The translations under genes and the position numbers were made by a program. Shown in pieces: positions 14,416-22,726 of a stretch of 64,000 nt of DNA (position 1 is its first letter; each line of letters opens with the position of its first letter). The DNA is from Caulobacter sp. X (GTDB lineage: Bacteria > Pseudomonadota > Alphaproteobacteria > Caulobacterales > Caulobacteraceae), in assembly GCF_002742635.1 (NCBI RefSeq), contig NZ_PEGF01000001.1, positions 930,001 to 994,000 on the forward strand, given 5' to 3'. The notes under the pieces are model-generated. The model saw only the letters and a program-made list of their open reading frames with translations. It was not told the DNA's origin and made no database searches.

Positions 14416-15729
14416 CTACATCTGGGTGAGGGTGAAAATCAGCAGCAGCGAGAGCAGCAGCGCGAACGAGAAGACGCTCATGAACCAGACGACCAGCGTC
14501 TTGAAGATCGCGCCCACGATGGTCGAGCCGTAGCCGCCACGCAGGGTCTGGAACAGGTTGATGGGCGTCCAGAAGGTGATGATGACGCCCCAGATCCCCG
14601 CCAGGGGCATCGGCAACACCATCATGATCGCATTGGTCAGGAACGAGAAAGACAGCAGGTTGGTCGCCACCAGCAGGTGGTCGTAGATGTAGAACTGTCG
14701 GCGGTTCACATAGACGAGGGCCAGGCTCAGCCCGATGATCGGCAGCAGCAGCACCGCCAAGCGGTGGGCCCAGCCGAACATTACGACCATATAGTACTCA
14801 GGATTGGCCACGGCCTTGGCCAGGCCCTCCTTGAACCGCTGGCCCATGCCAGACTTTCCGGAGTGCCCGCCGAGATCGACATCGGCCTTGAACGCCTTGT
14901 GGTTCTCGGCGCCCGGCGTCACCACGTTGAAGTGTTGCCCGCCGATATCAGCCTCGCCGATCTTCTGAGTGTCTTCGTCGATCTTGTCCAACCTTTGCAG
15001 GTCGATCCCGCGGATGGTTTGAGCGACGTCCTCGCCGCGTTTCTCGATCTGCGCCTTGGCTTCCGCGGCGGCGTTGGGGTTCTTTTCCAGCGCGTCCGCC
15101 TCGGCGAGCTTGGCGGCGTAGCGGTCTTGAGCCTTCTTGGCCTTCTCGTCGTGCTTGGCGATGATCGCGGCCTTGTCAGCGCCGGGCTCCTTGAGCGCCT
15201 CATCGCGCTCTTCCGCCGCGTCTTTCAGGCGGCTGTCGCGCGTTTCCGACGCGTCCTTACGCATCTCGTCCGCCTTGGCCTTCCGGCCGGCGGGCGTGGC
15301 GAGGGCGGCGACTTCCCGCTCCTCCTTCAGCTCGACCTCGTGGCGAATCTTATGAATCGCGTGCTCGGCCGCGAAGATGAACAACAGCAGGGCGACCAGG
15401 AAGGTCCGGAACGGCGGCACGTGCCGCGCGATGCGGCCTTCCATATAGTCCTTGGCCAGCTTGCCAGGCTTGAAGAACAGCAGCGGCAGGGTGTTGGCCA
15501 GGCGGCCATCGAGGTGGAACATCCCCTCGATGGCCTCCCAGATCAGATGCAGGATCGACCGGTGGTGAGTGTCGGCGTTCTGGCCGCAGTTATAGCAGTA
15601 CCAGCCCTCCAACGGCGTGCCGCAGTTCTTGCAGGGCTCTCCCTTGTGGGTGAACGGCTTTTTCTTGGCCCCGGCGAAACCTCCCGCCGAGTCCGCCGCC
15701 GCAGCTTCCAATTCCGCGCCTGTGACCAC
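14416..15729 (-). CDS. DUF3667 zinc-ribbon membrane protein with long coiled coil
   Basis: A 437-residue protein. A C-x-x-C...C-x-x-C zinc ribbon (about 33-52, C-K-N-C and C-Y-N-C) is followed by the DUF3667 core (H-L-D-G-R-L...L-F-F-K-P-G-K-L). One hydrophobic helix lies near 110-125, then a charged Lys/Glu/Ala-rich coiled-coil stretch of about 150 residues (roughly 130-285), and three or four C-terminal membrane helices. Function is unknown. It ends 8 bases before the start of liuD and follows liuC by 23 bases, so it is co-transcribed with leucine-degradation genes although nothing in it suggests an enzyme. Confidence 0.8.
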   Translation of the reverse strand: MVTGAELEAAAADSAGGFAGAKKKPFTHKGEPCKNCGTPLEGWYCYNCGQNADTHHRSILHLIWEAIEGMFHLDGRLANTLPLLFFKPGKLAKDYMEGRIARHVPPFRTFLVALLLFIFAAEHAIHKIRHEVELKEEREVAALATPAGRKAKADEMRKDASETRDSRLKDAAEERDEALKEPGADKAAIIAKHDEKAKKAQDRYAAKLAEADALEKNPNAAAEAKAQIEKRGEDVAQTIRGIDLQRLDKIDEDTQKIGEADIGGQHFNVVTPGAENHKAFKADVDLGGHSGKSGMGQRFKEGLAKAVANPEYYMVVMFGWAHRLAVLLLPIIGLSLALVYVNRRQFYIYDHLLVATNLLSFSFLTNAIMMVLPMPLAGIWGVIITFWTPINLFQTLRGGYGSTIVGAIFKTLVVWFMSVFSFALLLSLLLIFTLTQM

Positions 15730-15752
15730 GCCCCACGTCCCCCTGGTTGAGT

Positions 15753-16592
15753 CTATTCAGCCCAGGAGGGTTTACGACGCGCGAGGAAGGCGCGCACGCC
15801 TTCTTGTCCTTCTTCGGAGACACGGCGACGCGCGATGCGGCGCGCGGTCTCTTCGACCAGGCCTCTGTCGAGTTTCTGACCAGCGAAGTCGTTGACCAGG
15901 GCCTTGGCGTCGCCGATCGCGCCGGGGGCGCAGGGAACCATCTCCTCGATCAGAGCGTCACGGGCGGCCTCAAGGCCGGCGACGTCGTCGAACACCTCGT
16001 CGACCAGGCCGTAGCTCCAGGCCGCGTCGGCGTCGAAGACGCGGGCGGTCGCGAACAGCAGCTTGGCCGTACGCGGCCCAAGGGCCGCGATGACGTACGG
16101 GCTGATGGTGGCGGGCGTCAGGCCCAGCTTGACCTCGGAGAACGAGAACTTGGCGTCCGCCGTCGCCAGGGCGTGGTCGCAGGCCGCCACCAGGCCCGCG
16201 CCGCCGCCATAGGCCGCGCCTTCCACCAGGGCCACGGTCAAGGCCGGGATGTCGTGCAGGGCCTTCAGCATATGGGCCAGTTCGAGCGCATCCTCGCGGT
16301 TGTCGTCCTCGTCCCACTCGACAGCGTCGGCCATCCAGGAAAGGTCCGCGCCAGCGCTGAACGTTCCGGCCACGCCGCGCAGGAACACCACGCGTACGCC
16401 CTCGGCCCCGTGCAGGGTCTCGAAGGTCTGGCGCAGGGCCGCGATGGTCGCCGCGTCGAAGGCGTTCTTCTTGTCGGGACGGTTGATCCAGACGGTGACC
16501 GCGCCCTCGGGCGTGCTCTCCATGTGGACCAGCGGGCTCATCGCGTCGGTGTCTTGGACCTCGACGATGGGATCGGCGATGGGATTGGTCAT
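15753..16592 (-). CDS. liuC: Enoyl-CoA hydratase family, probable methylglutaconyl-CoA hydratase
   Basis: A 279-residue crotonase-fold enzyme, expected to hydrate 3-methylglutaconyl-CoA to HMG-CoA in leucine catabolism. Seen: N-R-P-D-K-K-N-A-F-D, the oxyanion-hole segment F-S-A-G-A-D-L-S-W-M, and A-A-Y-G-G-G-A-G-L-V-A-A-C-D with a catalytic glutamate position later (F-S-E-V-K-L-G-L). The D-L-x-W-M sequence is typical of LiuC-type proteins. The ATG at 16592 has AAAGGAG seven bases upstream. It lies 20 bases after liuB in the operon. Confidence 0.9.
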   Translation of the reverse strand: MTNPIADPIVEVQDTDAMSPLVHMESTPEGAVTVWINRPDKKNAFDAATIAALRQTFETLHGAEGVRVVFLRGVAGTFSAGADLSWMADAVEWDEDDNREDALELAHMLKALHDIPALTVALVEGAAYGGGAGLVAACDHALATADAKFSFSEVKLGLTPATISPYVIAALGPRTAKLLFATARVFDADAAWSYGLVDEVFDDVAGLEAARDALIEEMVPCAPGAIGDAKALVNDFAGQKLDRGLVEETARRIARRRVSEEGQEGVRAFLARRKPSWAE

Positions 16593-16612
16593 GGGGCTAC
16601 TCCTTTGGGACG

Positions 16613-18205
16613 CTACATCCGGAAAACGCCGAAGGTCGTCTCCGGGATAGGGGCGTTGAGACTGGCCGAGATTGCAAGCCCCAGAACGTCCCGCGTTTGA
16701 GCCGGGTCAATGATCCCGTCATCCCATAGCCGCGCCGTGGCGTGGTAGGGGTTGCCCTCATCTTCGTAGCGCTGGCGGATCGGCGCCTTGAAGGCCTCGG
16801 CCTCCTCGGGCGTCCACTTGGCCGCGTCGCGGTGGACGGTGGCCAGCACGCTGGCGGCCTGCTCGCCGCCCATCACCGAGATGCGGCTGTTCGGCCAGGT
16901 GAACAGGAAGCGCGGGCTGTAGGCCCGGCCGCACATCCCGTAGTTACCCGCGCCGAAGCTGCCGCCGATCAGCACGGTGAACTTCGGCACCTCGGCCGAG
17001 GCGACGGCGGTGACCAGCTTGGCGCCGTCCTTGGCGATGCCGCCGGCCTCGTACTTGCCGCCGACCATGAAGCCCGAGATGTTCTGCAGGAAAACCAGCG
17101 GGACCTTGCGCTTGCAGGCCAGCTCGATGAAGTGCGCGCCCTTCACGGCGCTCTCGCTGAACAGCACGCCGTTGTTGGCCAGGATCGCCACCGGCTGTCC
17201 CCAGATGCGGGCGAAGCCGCAGACCAGGGTCTTTCCGTACAGGGCCTTGAACTCGTCGAACCTTGAGCCGTCGACGATGCGGGCGATGACCTCGCGCACG
17301 TCGTAAGGCGCGCGGACGTCCGTCGGGACGATGCCGTAGAGCTCCTGGGGGTCGTAAAGCGGCGGTTCGGCGTCGGCCAGGACCACCTGCTCCGGCTTGG
17401 TCGTGTTCAGATTGGCGACGATCGCGCGGACAATCTCCAGCGCATGCTCGTCGTTCTCGGCGACATGGTCGACCACGCCCGAGCGGCGACCATGGGTCTC
17501 GGCCCCGCCCAGTTCCTCGGCGCTGATCACCTCGCCCGTCGCGGCCTTCACCAGCGGCGGGCCGGCCAGGAAGATGGTGCCCTGGTTGCGGACGATCACC
17601 GTCTCGTCGCTCATCGCCGGGACATAGGCGCCGCCGGCGGTGCACGAGCCCATAACGCAAGCGATCTGCGGAATGCCCGCCGCGCTCATCCGCGCCTGGT
17701 TGAAGAAGATGCGGCCGAAGTGGTCGCGGTCGGGGAAGACCTCGGCCTGGTGCGGCAGGTTCGCGCCGCCGCTGTCGACCAGATAGACGCAAGGCAGATG
17801 GTTCTGAGCCGCGATCTCCTGAGCGCGCAGATGCTTCTTCACCGTCATCGGGAAGTAGGCGCCGCCCTTCACCGTGGCGTCGTTGGCGACGATCATCACC
17901 TCGCGGCCCGACACCCGGCCGACCCCGCAGATGATCCCCGCCCCCGGCGCCTCGCCGCCATAGAGGTCGCAGGCGGCCAGTTGGCCGATCTCCAGGAAGG
18001 GCGAACCGGGATCCAGCAGGCGCTCGACCCGCTCGCGGGGCAGCAGCTTGCCGCGCGAGGCGTGGCGCTCGCGGGCGCTCTCCGGACCGCCCAGGGCCGC
18101 CTCGGCCACCTTGGCGCGAAGTTCGGCGACCAGGGCGCGATTGTGCGCGGCGTTGCGGGCGAAGGCGTCGTTGGACGCGTCGATAACGGAGTTCAACTTC
18201 GGCAT
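16613..18205 (-). CDS. liuB: 3-methylcrotonyl-CoA carboxylase, carboxyltransferase beta subunit
   Basis: A 530-residue carboxyltransferase with two crotonase-like halves. It carries the signature [16 protein letters not shown], two glycine loops for CoA/oxyanion binding ([12 protein letters not shown] and [15 protein letters not shown]), and the E-E-L-G-G-A-x-x-H segment. Length and the Y-G-M-C-G-R-A-Y-x-P-R-F-L-F-x-W-P motif fit MccB better than PccB. It is the first gene of the leftward operon liuB-liuC-DUF3667-liuD. About 200 bp upstream (18206-18405) separate it from the divergent patatin gene; I see no clear regulator site there. Confidence 0.93.
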   Translation of the reverse strand: MPKLNSVIDASNDAFARNAAHNRALVAELRAKVAEAALGGPESARERHASRGKLLPRERVERLLDPGSPFLEIGQLAACDLYGGEAPGAGIICGVGRVSGREVMIVANDATVKGGAYFPMTVKKHLRAQEIAAQNHLPCVYLVDSGGANLPHQAEVFPDRDHFGRIFFNQARMSAAGIPQIACVMGSCTAGGAYVPAMSDETVIVRNQGTIFLAGPPLVKAATGEVISAEELGGAETHGRRSGVVDHVAENDEHALEIVRAIVANLNTTKPEQVVLADAEPPLYDPQELYGIVPTDVRAPYDVREVIARIVDGSRFDEFKALYGKTLVCGFARIWGQPVAILANNGVLFSESAVKGAHFIELACKRKVPLVFLQNISGFMVGGKYEAGGIAKDGAKLVTAVASAEVPKFTVLIGGSFGAGNYGMCGRAYSPRFLFTWPNSRISVMGGEQAASVLATVHRDAAKWTPEEAEAFKAPIRQRYEDEGNPYHATARLWDDGIIDPAQTRDVLGLAISASLNAPIPETTFGVFRM

Positions 18206-18405
18206 GACCGACGCTTAGCCTTTTCCACCCATCCCCGGAAGTCGGAGTTTTTTGGACCCCGAAGCCGAAGATTCAGAGCCAAAACCGTTCTTAGACATTT
18301 TATCTTCCAGAGCAATGATTGCGCCTGAACGCGTGCTCGGGGTCAAGCCTGCCGATCGCGCGAGGCCGTTTACAGCTTCGCCCTGGCGGCACTACGGTCC
18401 GCGCC

Positions 18406-20169
18406 GTGGAAACGCCCCTGCCTGATGACTCGGCCCTAGCGCGCCTGTTCGCCCGCGAGCGGCGAAACGGGACGGCGGCGTGGTTCTCGTTGCCAGGCGG
18501 CGCGACGCTGTTCGAGCCGGGCGAAGCGGCCGACCAGCTCTATTTCCTGAAGACCGGCCGCTTGGGCGCTTTCCGCCGCGAACCCGGCCAGGAGCCGCAG
18601 TTCCTGGGGCTGATCCGCCCAGGCGAACCCGCCGGCGAGATGGCCATGATCGGCGACACCGCCCACTCCGCCAGCATGGTCGCTCTGCGTGACAGCGAGA
18701 TGCTGGCCATGCCCCGCGATGTCTTCTTCGAGGCGGCCGAGGAGGATCCCAGCGTCCTGCTGGAGCTTTCGCGGCTGATGATCCATCGGGCGCGGCAGGC
18801 CCGAAGCCAGCCGGCCGTGGGCGATCCGTCGGTGTTCGGCTTCATCGCCGTCGAGCCCGGCGCGCCCATCCGGCCGATCGTCGAACGCCTGGGCCGCTGT
18901 ATCGAGAACCTGGGCTACACGGTCACGGTCGAGGGCGGCGAGGCGCTGCTGGCCCCGACCGAGTGGTTCGGCAATGTCGAGTACGCTCACGACTTCGTCC
19001 TCTATGTCGCCGAGGCCGACGAGACCGCCTGGAAGCACGTGGTCGGCCGGCAGGTGGACCGGCTGTTCCGCGTTGGGCGCGGCGACCGCCCGCCGCCGAC
19101 CGTGATCCCCAGCTACGCTTCGGGACCCCTGCAGGCCCAGCGCCTGGTCGACCTGATCCTGCTGCAGTCGGCCAGCCTTGTTCGCCCCAGCGGCTCGGAG
19201 GCCTGGGTCGCCGCGACCCAGCCCGCGCGCCTCTTCCATCTGCGCGAAAACGGCGTGGCCGACCTTCAACGGCTGGCGCGGGTGATGACCGGACAGTCCG
19301 TCGGCCTAGTCCTCTCCGGCGGCGGCGCGCGGGCGTACGCCCACATCGGCGCGATCCAGGCGATGCGCGAGCGGGCCATTCCGATCGACTTCGTCGGCGG
19401 CGCCTCGATGGGCGCGATCATCGCCGCGGGCCTGGCCATGGGCTGGGACGACGGTGAGATGGAGGCGCGCATCCAAAAGGCCTTTGTCGACTCCAGCCCC
19501 TTGGACGACATCGCCTTTCCCATGATCGCCATGACACGCGGCGAAAAGGTCAGGGCGCGCCTGGAAGAGCATTTCAGCGGCGTCGAGATCAGCGATCTCT
19601 GGCTGCCGTTCTTCTGCGTCTCGTCGAACCTAACCTCGGGGGCCTACCAACTGCATCGCACGGGCGAGCTGCAGGCGGCTCTGCGCGCCTCGATCGCTTT
19701 GCCCGGCGTCATGCCGCCGGCCACCGCCAACGGCTCGGTGCTGGTCGACGGGGCGGTGATGAAGAACTTCCCCGCCGACGTCATGCGCGCGCTCCAGCCT
19801 GGTCCGATCGTCGGCGTCGACGTCACGCGCGGCCGCAGCATCACCCCGGACGATATCGTCACCCCGCCTTCCCTCTGGAACTGGATCACCTCGGGCGAGT
19901 GGCGACGCGGTCCGCCGATCGTGGCCCTGCTGATGCGGGCGGCCACGGTCACCTCCGGCCGCGACATCACCGCCGCGCGCGAGGCCACCGACGTCCTGAT
20001 CACGCCGAAGCTGGAAGGGGTCGACATCCGCGACTGGCGCGCTTTCGAGCCTTCCGTGAAGGCCGGGCGCGTCGCCGCCGGCTTCGCGCTGGACACCCTG
20101 CGCCAGCCCGTGACGACGCTGCGTCGCCGCCTGAGCCTGCGCGAACGCCAAGCCGCCTCAGGTCGCTGA
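18406..20169 (+). CDS. Patatin-like phospholipase with N-terminal cyclic-nucleotide-binding domain
   Basis: A 587-residue protein. Residues about 25-150 form a cNMP-binding/Crp-type sensor domain (F-E-P-G-E-A-A-D-Q-L-Y-F-L-K-T-G-R-L-G, later P-G-E-x-x-G-E-M-A-M-I-G). A linker follows, then a patatin domain from about 300 with oxyanion loop S-G-G-G-A-R-A-Y, nucleophile G-A-S-M-G near 333 and catalytic Asp in D-G-A near 448. The architecture resembles eukaryotic NTE/PNPLA6 and bacterial YchK/RssA-type esterases. The GTG at 18406 is chosen because similarity begins there; an upstream TTG (18319) is in frame. Its end overlaps the convergent methyltransferase by 12 bases. Confidence 0.88.
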   Translation: METPLPDDSALARLFARERRNGTAAWFSLPGGATLFEPGEAADQLYFLKTGRLGAFRREPGQEPQFLGLIRPGEPAGEMAMIGDTAHSASMVALRDSEMLAMPRDVFFEAAEEDPSVLLELSRLMIHRARQARSQPAVGDPSVFGFIAVEPGAPIRPIVERLGRCIENLGYTVTVEGGEALLAPTEWFGNVEYAHDFVLYVAEADETAWKHVVGRQVDRLFRVGRGDRPPPTVIPSYASGPLQAQRLVDLILLQSASLVRPSGSEAWVAATQPARLFHLRENGVADLQRLARVMTGQSVGLVLSGGGARAYAHIGAIQAMRERAIPIDFVGGASMGAIIAAGLAMGWDDGEMEARIQKAFVDSSPLDDIAFPMIAMTRGEKVRARLEEHFSGVEISDLWLPFFCVSSNLTSGAYQLHRTGELQAALRASIALPGVMPPATANGSVLVDGAVMKNFPADVMRALQPGPIVGVDVTRGRSITPDDIVTPPSLWNWITSGEWRRGPPIVALLMRAATVTSGRDITAAREATDVLITPKLEGVDIRDWRAFEPSVKAGRVAAGFALDTLRQPVTTLRRRLSLRERQAASGR

Positions 20170-20937
20170 CCGGCGAGCCACAATAAATAGGCGCTTGAAG
20201 GGAAACAGGGTCACGCCGTCCTCCCGACGCGGAAACCGTCGCGCCAGTCGAGCGCGCCAAGCGTCCAGGAACAGCGACTTCTCCCCATCATCCAGCGCGT
20301 CGAGATAGGGGCGCAGGGTGGCGCCCATCGTCCACTCGACGATCGGATCCTCGCCGCGCAGCGCGTGCAGATAGGTGGTGGTCCAGATGTCGATCTCGGC
20401 GCACAGCGGCGCCAGCCAGCCATAATAGTCCTCGGGCGACGCTGTCGGGCCAGCGCCGGCGATGTTCGCCAGCTTGGCGGCCCAGGTCCCCACCTGGATG
20501 ACCTCGGCCAGGCTGCCGCGCCAGCCCAGGCTATCGACCACCGGGACCTGAACCGCCAGGACGCCCGACGGCGCCAAGGCGGCCGCGAGGCGCGGGATCA
20601 ACATCCTATGATCGTTCACCCAGTGGAGAGCGGCGTTGGTGAAGATCAGATCGGCGGGCGCGTCCGGGGCGAAGCCTTCGATGCCGCCCTCGATCCATTC
20701 CACCTGATCGGACAGCGCCCGGGCCCGTCGCAGCATCTCCGGGCTGGAGTCCAGGCCGCGCACGCGCGCCAGCGGAAAGCGCTCGGCCAGCAAGGCCGCC
20801 TGCTCGCCCATGCCGCAGCCGAGGTCCCAGATTTCGCGCGGCGCCATATCGGCGGGCAACATCGCCATGAGGTCTTGAGCCGGCCGCTCGCGGTATCGGC
20901 GGTAGAGGGCGTAGATGTCCGGATCCCAGCGCGCCAT
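20158..20937 (-). CDS. tam: Trans-aconitate 2-methyltransferase-like SAM methyltransferase
   Basis: A 259-residue class I methyltransferase. The Tam-like start W-D-P-D-I-Y-A-L-Y-R-R-Y-R-E-R-P-A-Q-D-L, the SAM loop D-L-G-C-G-M-G-E-Q, the acidic ribose site G-L-D-S-S-P-E-M, and F-T-N-A-A-L-H-W-V match E. coli Tam in order. Tam esterifies trans-aconitate, a spontaneous by-product that inhibits aconitase. Cytosolic and single-gene. A W-T-T-T-Y segment and P-Y-L-D-A-L near the C-terminus also fit. Confidence 0.85.
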   Translation of the reverse strand: MARWDPDIYALYRRYRERPAQDLMAMLPADMAPREIWDLGCGMGEQAALLAERFPLARVRGLDSSPEMLRRARALSDQVEWIEGGIEGFAPDAPADLIFTNAALHWVNDHRMLIPRLAAALAPSGVLAVQVPVVDSLGWRGSLAEVIQVGTWAAKLANIAGAGPTASPEDYYGWLAPLCAEIDIWTTTYLHALRGEDPIVEWTMGATLRPYLDALDDGEKSLFLDAWRARLARRFPRREDGVTLFPFKRLFIVARRSAT

Positions 20938-20988
20938 TCTATCCCTCCCCGGTGCGACAATCCGACACCGTGCAACTTCGTCGTCTGT

Positions 20989-21000
20989 GAAGAATTCTTC
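20989..21000. repeat. 12-bp perfect palindrome GAAGAATTCTTC
   Basis: GAAGAATTCTTC at 20989-21000 is followed by a similar GAAGAAGATTC at 21006-21016. It lies between tam (start 20937, leftward) and the small gene at 21076 (rightward), so it may be an operator for either. The composition is unusually A/T-rich for this genome. Confidence 0.4.
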
Positions 21001-21075
21001 TCAACGAAGAAGATTCATCATACTGTTCGAAATAGACCTCCGACAGAGGGGCCACAGGGAAGGAATTCACGCGGA

Positions 21076-21225
21076 ATGGTCACGCAGATTCATCTGGCTC
21101 CGGGCGGCGCGCCCGCCCCGGCCCCGAACGTCCGTCGACTGAACCTTAGCCGCCCCCTGGCGGTTGGCGCCGCCGTGGCGATGTGGGCTCTGATCCTGAT
21201 CGGCCTTCGCCTGCTTACGCTCTGA
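21076..21225 (+). CDS. 49-residue predicted single-pass membrane protein
   Basis: Begins with ATG at 21076; AAGGA about 12 bases upstream is a weak ribosome binding site. The first 27 residues are proline/alanine-rich and soluble, followed by one hydrophobic helix (V-G-A-A-V-A-M-W-A-L-I-L-I-G-L-R-L-L) at the C-terminus. This is a tail-anchored layout. No family is recognised. It sits in a 540-bp gap otherwise occupied by the small transcript at 21301-21476, and it could be a chance reading frame. Confidence 0.4.
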   Translation: MVTQIHLAPGGAPAPAPNVRRLNLSRPLAVGAAVAMWALILIGLRLLTL

Positions 21226-21305
21226 CCGCGACCTCGGGTCGCGTTAGGCGCCTCTTCCCATCCCGGCGGAAAGGCCCATATCCTCCTTGTGTTGTTCAAC
21301 TACTG

Positions 21306-21319
21306 AAAGGAGGTGATCC
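21306..21319 (+). promoter_or_regulatory. 14-base Shine-Dalgarno sequence, full complement of the 16S rRNA 3' tail
   Basis: AAAGGAGGTGATCC is the exact complement of the last 14 bases usual for bacterial 16S rRNA (GGATCACCTCCTTT). Normal sites pair with 4-7 bases. It is one base upstream of a GTG codon at 21321 (8 bases from GGAGG), so it fits a translation start for the peptide below. Confidence 0.75.
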
Positions 21320-21320
21320 A

Positions 21321-21389
21321 GTGTCTCATTGTCTCCAACCGCGGTCGCAAGTCGTGACCTGGAGCCTGAAGAACGAGGTCTCCGCCTAG
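21321..21389 (+). CDS. 22-residue peptide with extreme ribosome binding site
   Basis: Reads from GTG (21321) to TAG (21387-21389) and begins MSHCLQPRSQ and ends LKNEVSA; it is polar, with two basic residues and no membrane segment. The evidence for translation is the 14-base Shine-Dalgarno sequence. The stop codon lies inside a hairpin (21385-21406), and a strong terminator follows at 21446-21476, so the peptide appears to be the only coding content of a transcript of about 180 bases. I recognise no family. It could be a leader peptide, a ribosome-titrating RNA, or an independent small protein. Confidence 0.55.
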   Translation: MSHCLQPRSQVVTWSLKNEVSA

Positions 21390-21445
21390 GGTGTTGAGCA
21401 CCTAGGTTTCAAGTCACACGCTGCGAACAGCGGCTACGACGATGG

Positions 21446-21476
21446 AAGGGCCGTTCCAGCCGGGACGGCCCTTTTT
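21446..21476 (+). terminator. Rho-independent terminator of the small transcript
   Basis: 9-bp stem AAGGGCCGT/ACGGCCCTT (21446-21454 with 21465-21473), 10-base loop and a run of five T (21472-21476). It also lies just past the end of the leftward dehydrogenase gene, but the T tract follows only on the plus strand. Confidence 0.88.
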
Positions 21477-21483
21477 CATGACT

Positions 21484-22641
21484 TCAGGCGCCGATCAGTT
21501 CGCGCCCGATCAGGAAGCGGCGAATTTCGTTTGTGCCGGCGCCGATGTCGTAGAGCTTGGCGTCGCGCAGCAGGCGCTCGACCGGCCATTCCTTGGTGTA
21601 GCCGGCGCCGCCCAGGGCCTGGATCGCCTCCAGCGACACCTTCACGGCGTTCTCGGACGCCATCAGGATCGCGCCGGCCGCGTCGAAGCGCGTGGTCTTG
21701 CCGGCGTCGCAAGCCCGCGCCACGGCGTAGACATAGGCCCGCGCCGAGTTCAGAGCCACGTACATGTCGGCGATCTTGCCCTGCATCAGCTGGAAGCCGC
21801 CGATCGGCTGGCCGAACTGCTTGCGGTCGCGGACATAGGGCAGGACGATGTCGAGGCAGGCCTGCATGATGCCCAGCGGCCCCGCCGCCAGCACGGCGCG
21901 CTCGTAGTCGAGACCGCTCATCAGCACGCCGACGCCGCCGCCGACCGGGCCCATCACGTTCTCTTCCGGGATCTCGCAGTCCTCGAACACCAACTCGGCG
22001 GTGTCGGACCCGCGCATGCCCATCTTGTCCAGCTTCTTGGAGACGCTGAAGCCCTTCATGCCCTTCTCGACCAGGAAGGCGGTGATGCCGCGGCTGCCCT
22101 CCCCCGTCTTGGCGTAGACGACCAAGGTGTCGGCGTGCGGAGCGTTGGTGATCCAGAACTTCGTGCCGTTCAGGACATAGCGATCGCCGCGCTGCTCGGC
22201 GCGCAGCTTCATCGACACGACGTCCGAGCCCGCCCCCGCCTCGCTCATGGCCAGGGAGCCGACATGCTCGCCGCTGATCAGCTTGGGCAGGTAGCGCCGC
22301 TTCTGTTCGGGCGTGCCCCAGCGGCGGATTTGGTTCACGCAGAGGTTCGAGTGGGCGCCATACGACAGGCCCACGGAGGCCGAGGCGCGGGACACCTCCT
22401 CCATCGCCACCACGTGCTCGAGGTAACCGAGGCCCAGGCCGCCGAACTCCTCCTCGACCGTGACGCCGTGCAGGCCAAGGTCGCCCATCGGGACCCAGAG
22501 CGAGCGGGGGAAGGTGTTGGTTTCGTCGATCTCGGCGGCCAGCGGCGCGATGCGGTCGGCGGCGAAGCGGGCGGTCGTCTCGCGGATGGCGTCGGCGGTC
22601 TCGCCCAACGCGAAGTCCATCGTGGGTGCGAAATTCGTCAT
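21484..22641 (-). CDS. liuA: Isovaleryl-CoA dehydrogenase
   Basis: A 385-residue FAD-dependent acyl-CoA dehydrogenase that converts isovaleryl-CoA to 3-methylcrotonyl-CoA, the substrate of LiuB/LiuD encoded at 12450-18205. Seen: [32 protein letters not shown]-x-A-D, and the catalytic glutamate region [11 protein letters not shown]. That position (in the middle of the protein) is typical of isovaleryl-CoA and long-chain types rather than butyryl-CoA dehydrogenase. The ATG at 22641 has GGGAGGA eight bases upstream. Confidence 0.92.
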   Translation of the reverse strand: MTNFAPTMDFALGETADAIRETTARFAADRIAPLAAEIDETNTFPRSLWVPMGDLGLHGVTVEEEFGGLGLGYLEHVVAMEEVSRASASVGLSYGAHSNLCVNQIRRWGTPEQKRRYLPKLISGEHVGSLAMSEAGAGSDVVSMKLRAEQRGDRYVLNGTKFWITNAPHADTLVVYAKTGEGSRGITAFLVEKGMKGFSVSKKLDKMGMRGSDTAELVFEDCEIPEENVMGPVGGGVGVLMSGLDYERAVLAAGPLGIMQACLDIVLPYVRDRKQFGQPIGGFQLMQGKIADMYVALNSARAYVYAVARACDAGKTTRFDAAGAILMASENAVKVSLEAIQALGGAGYTKEWPVERLLRDAKLYDIGAGTNEIRRFLIGRELIGA

Positions 22642-22661
22642 GATAGTCCTCCCATAGCACG

Positions 22662-22694
22662 AACGCCCGCGGATCAACGAGACCCGCGGGCGTT
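22662..22694 (-). terminator. Hairpin after the lysozyme-like gene
   Basis: Perfect 11-bp stem AACGCCCGCGG/CCGCGGGCGTT (22662-22672 with 22684-22694) and an 11-base loop, between the GH24 gene stop (22727) and the liuA start (22641). There is no T tract, so it may instead shape the liuA leader. Confidence 0.55.
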
Positions 22695-22726
22695 CTTGCT
22701 CGACTTCCCCAGAGTAAGGGAAGTTC

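Noticed and set aside
12444-14429. Plus-strand frame of 661 codons opposite liuD
   Set aside because: It mirrors the codon bias of a real carboxylase gene and contains His/Asp/Gly-rich text typical of antisense frames.
21306-21319. Remnant of a 16S rRNA gene
   Set aside because: Only 14 bases match, on the complementary strand, and they sit exactly where a Shine-Dalgarno site belongs; flanking bases do not match rRNA.
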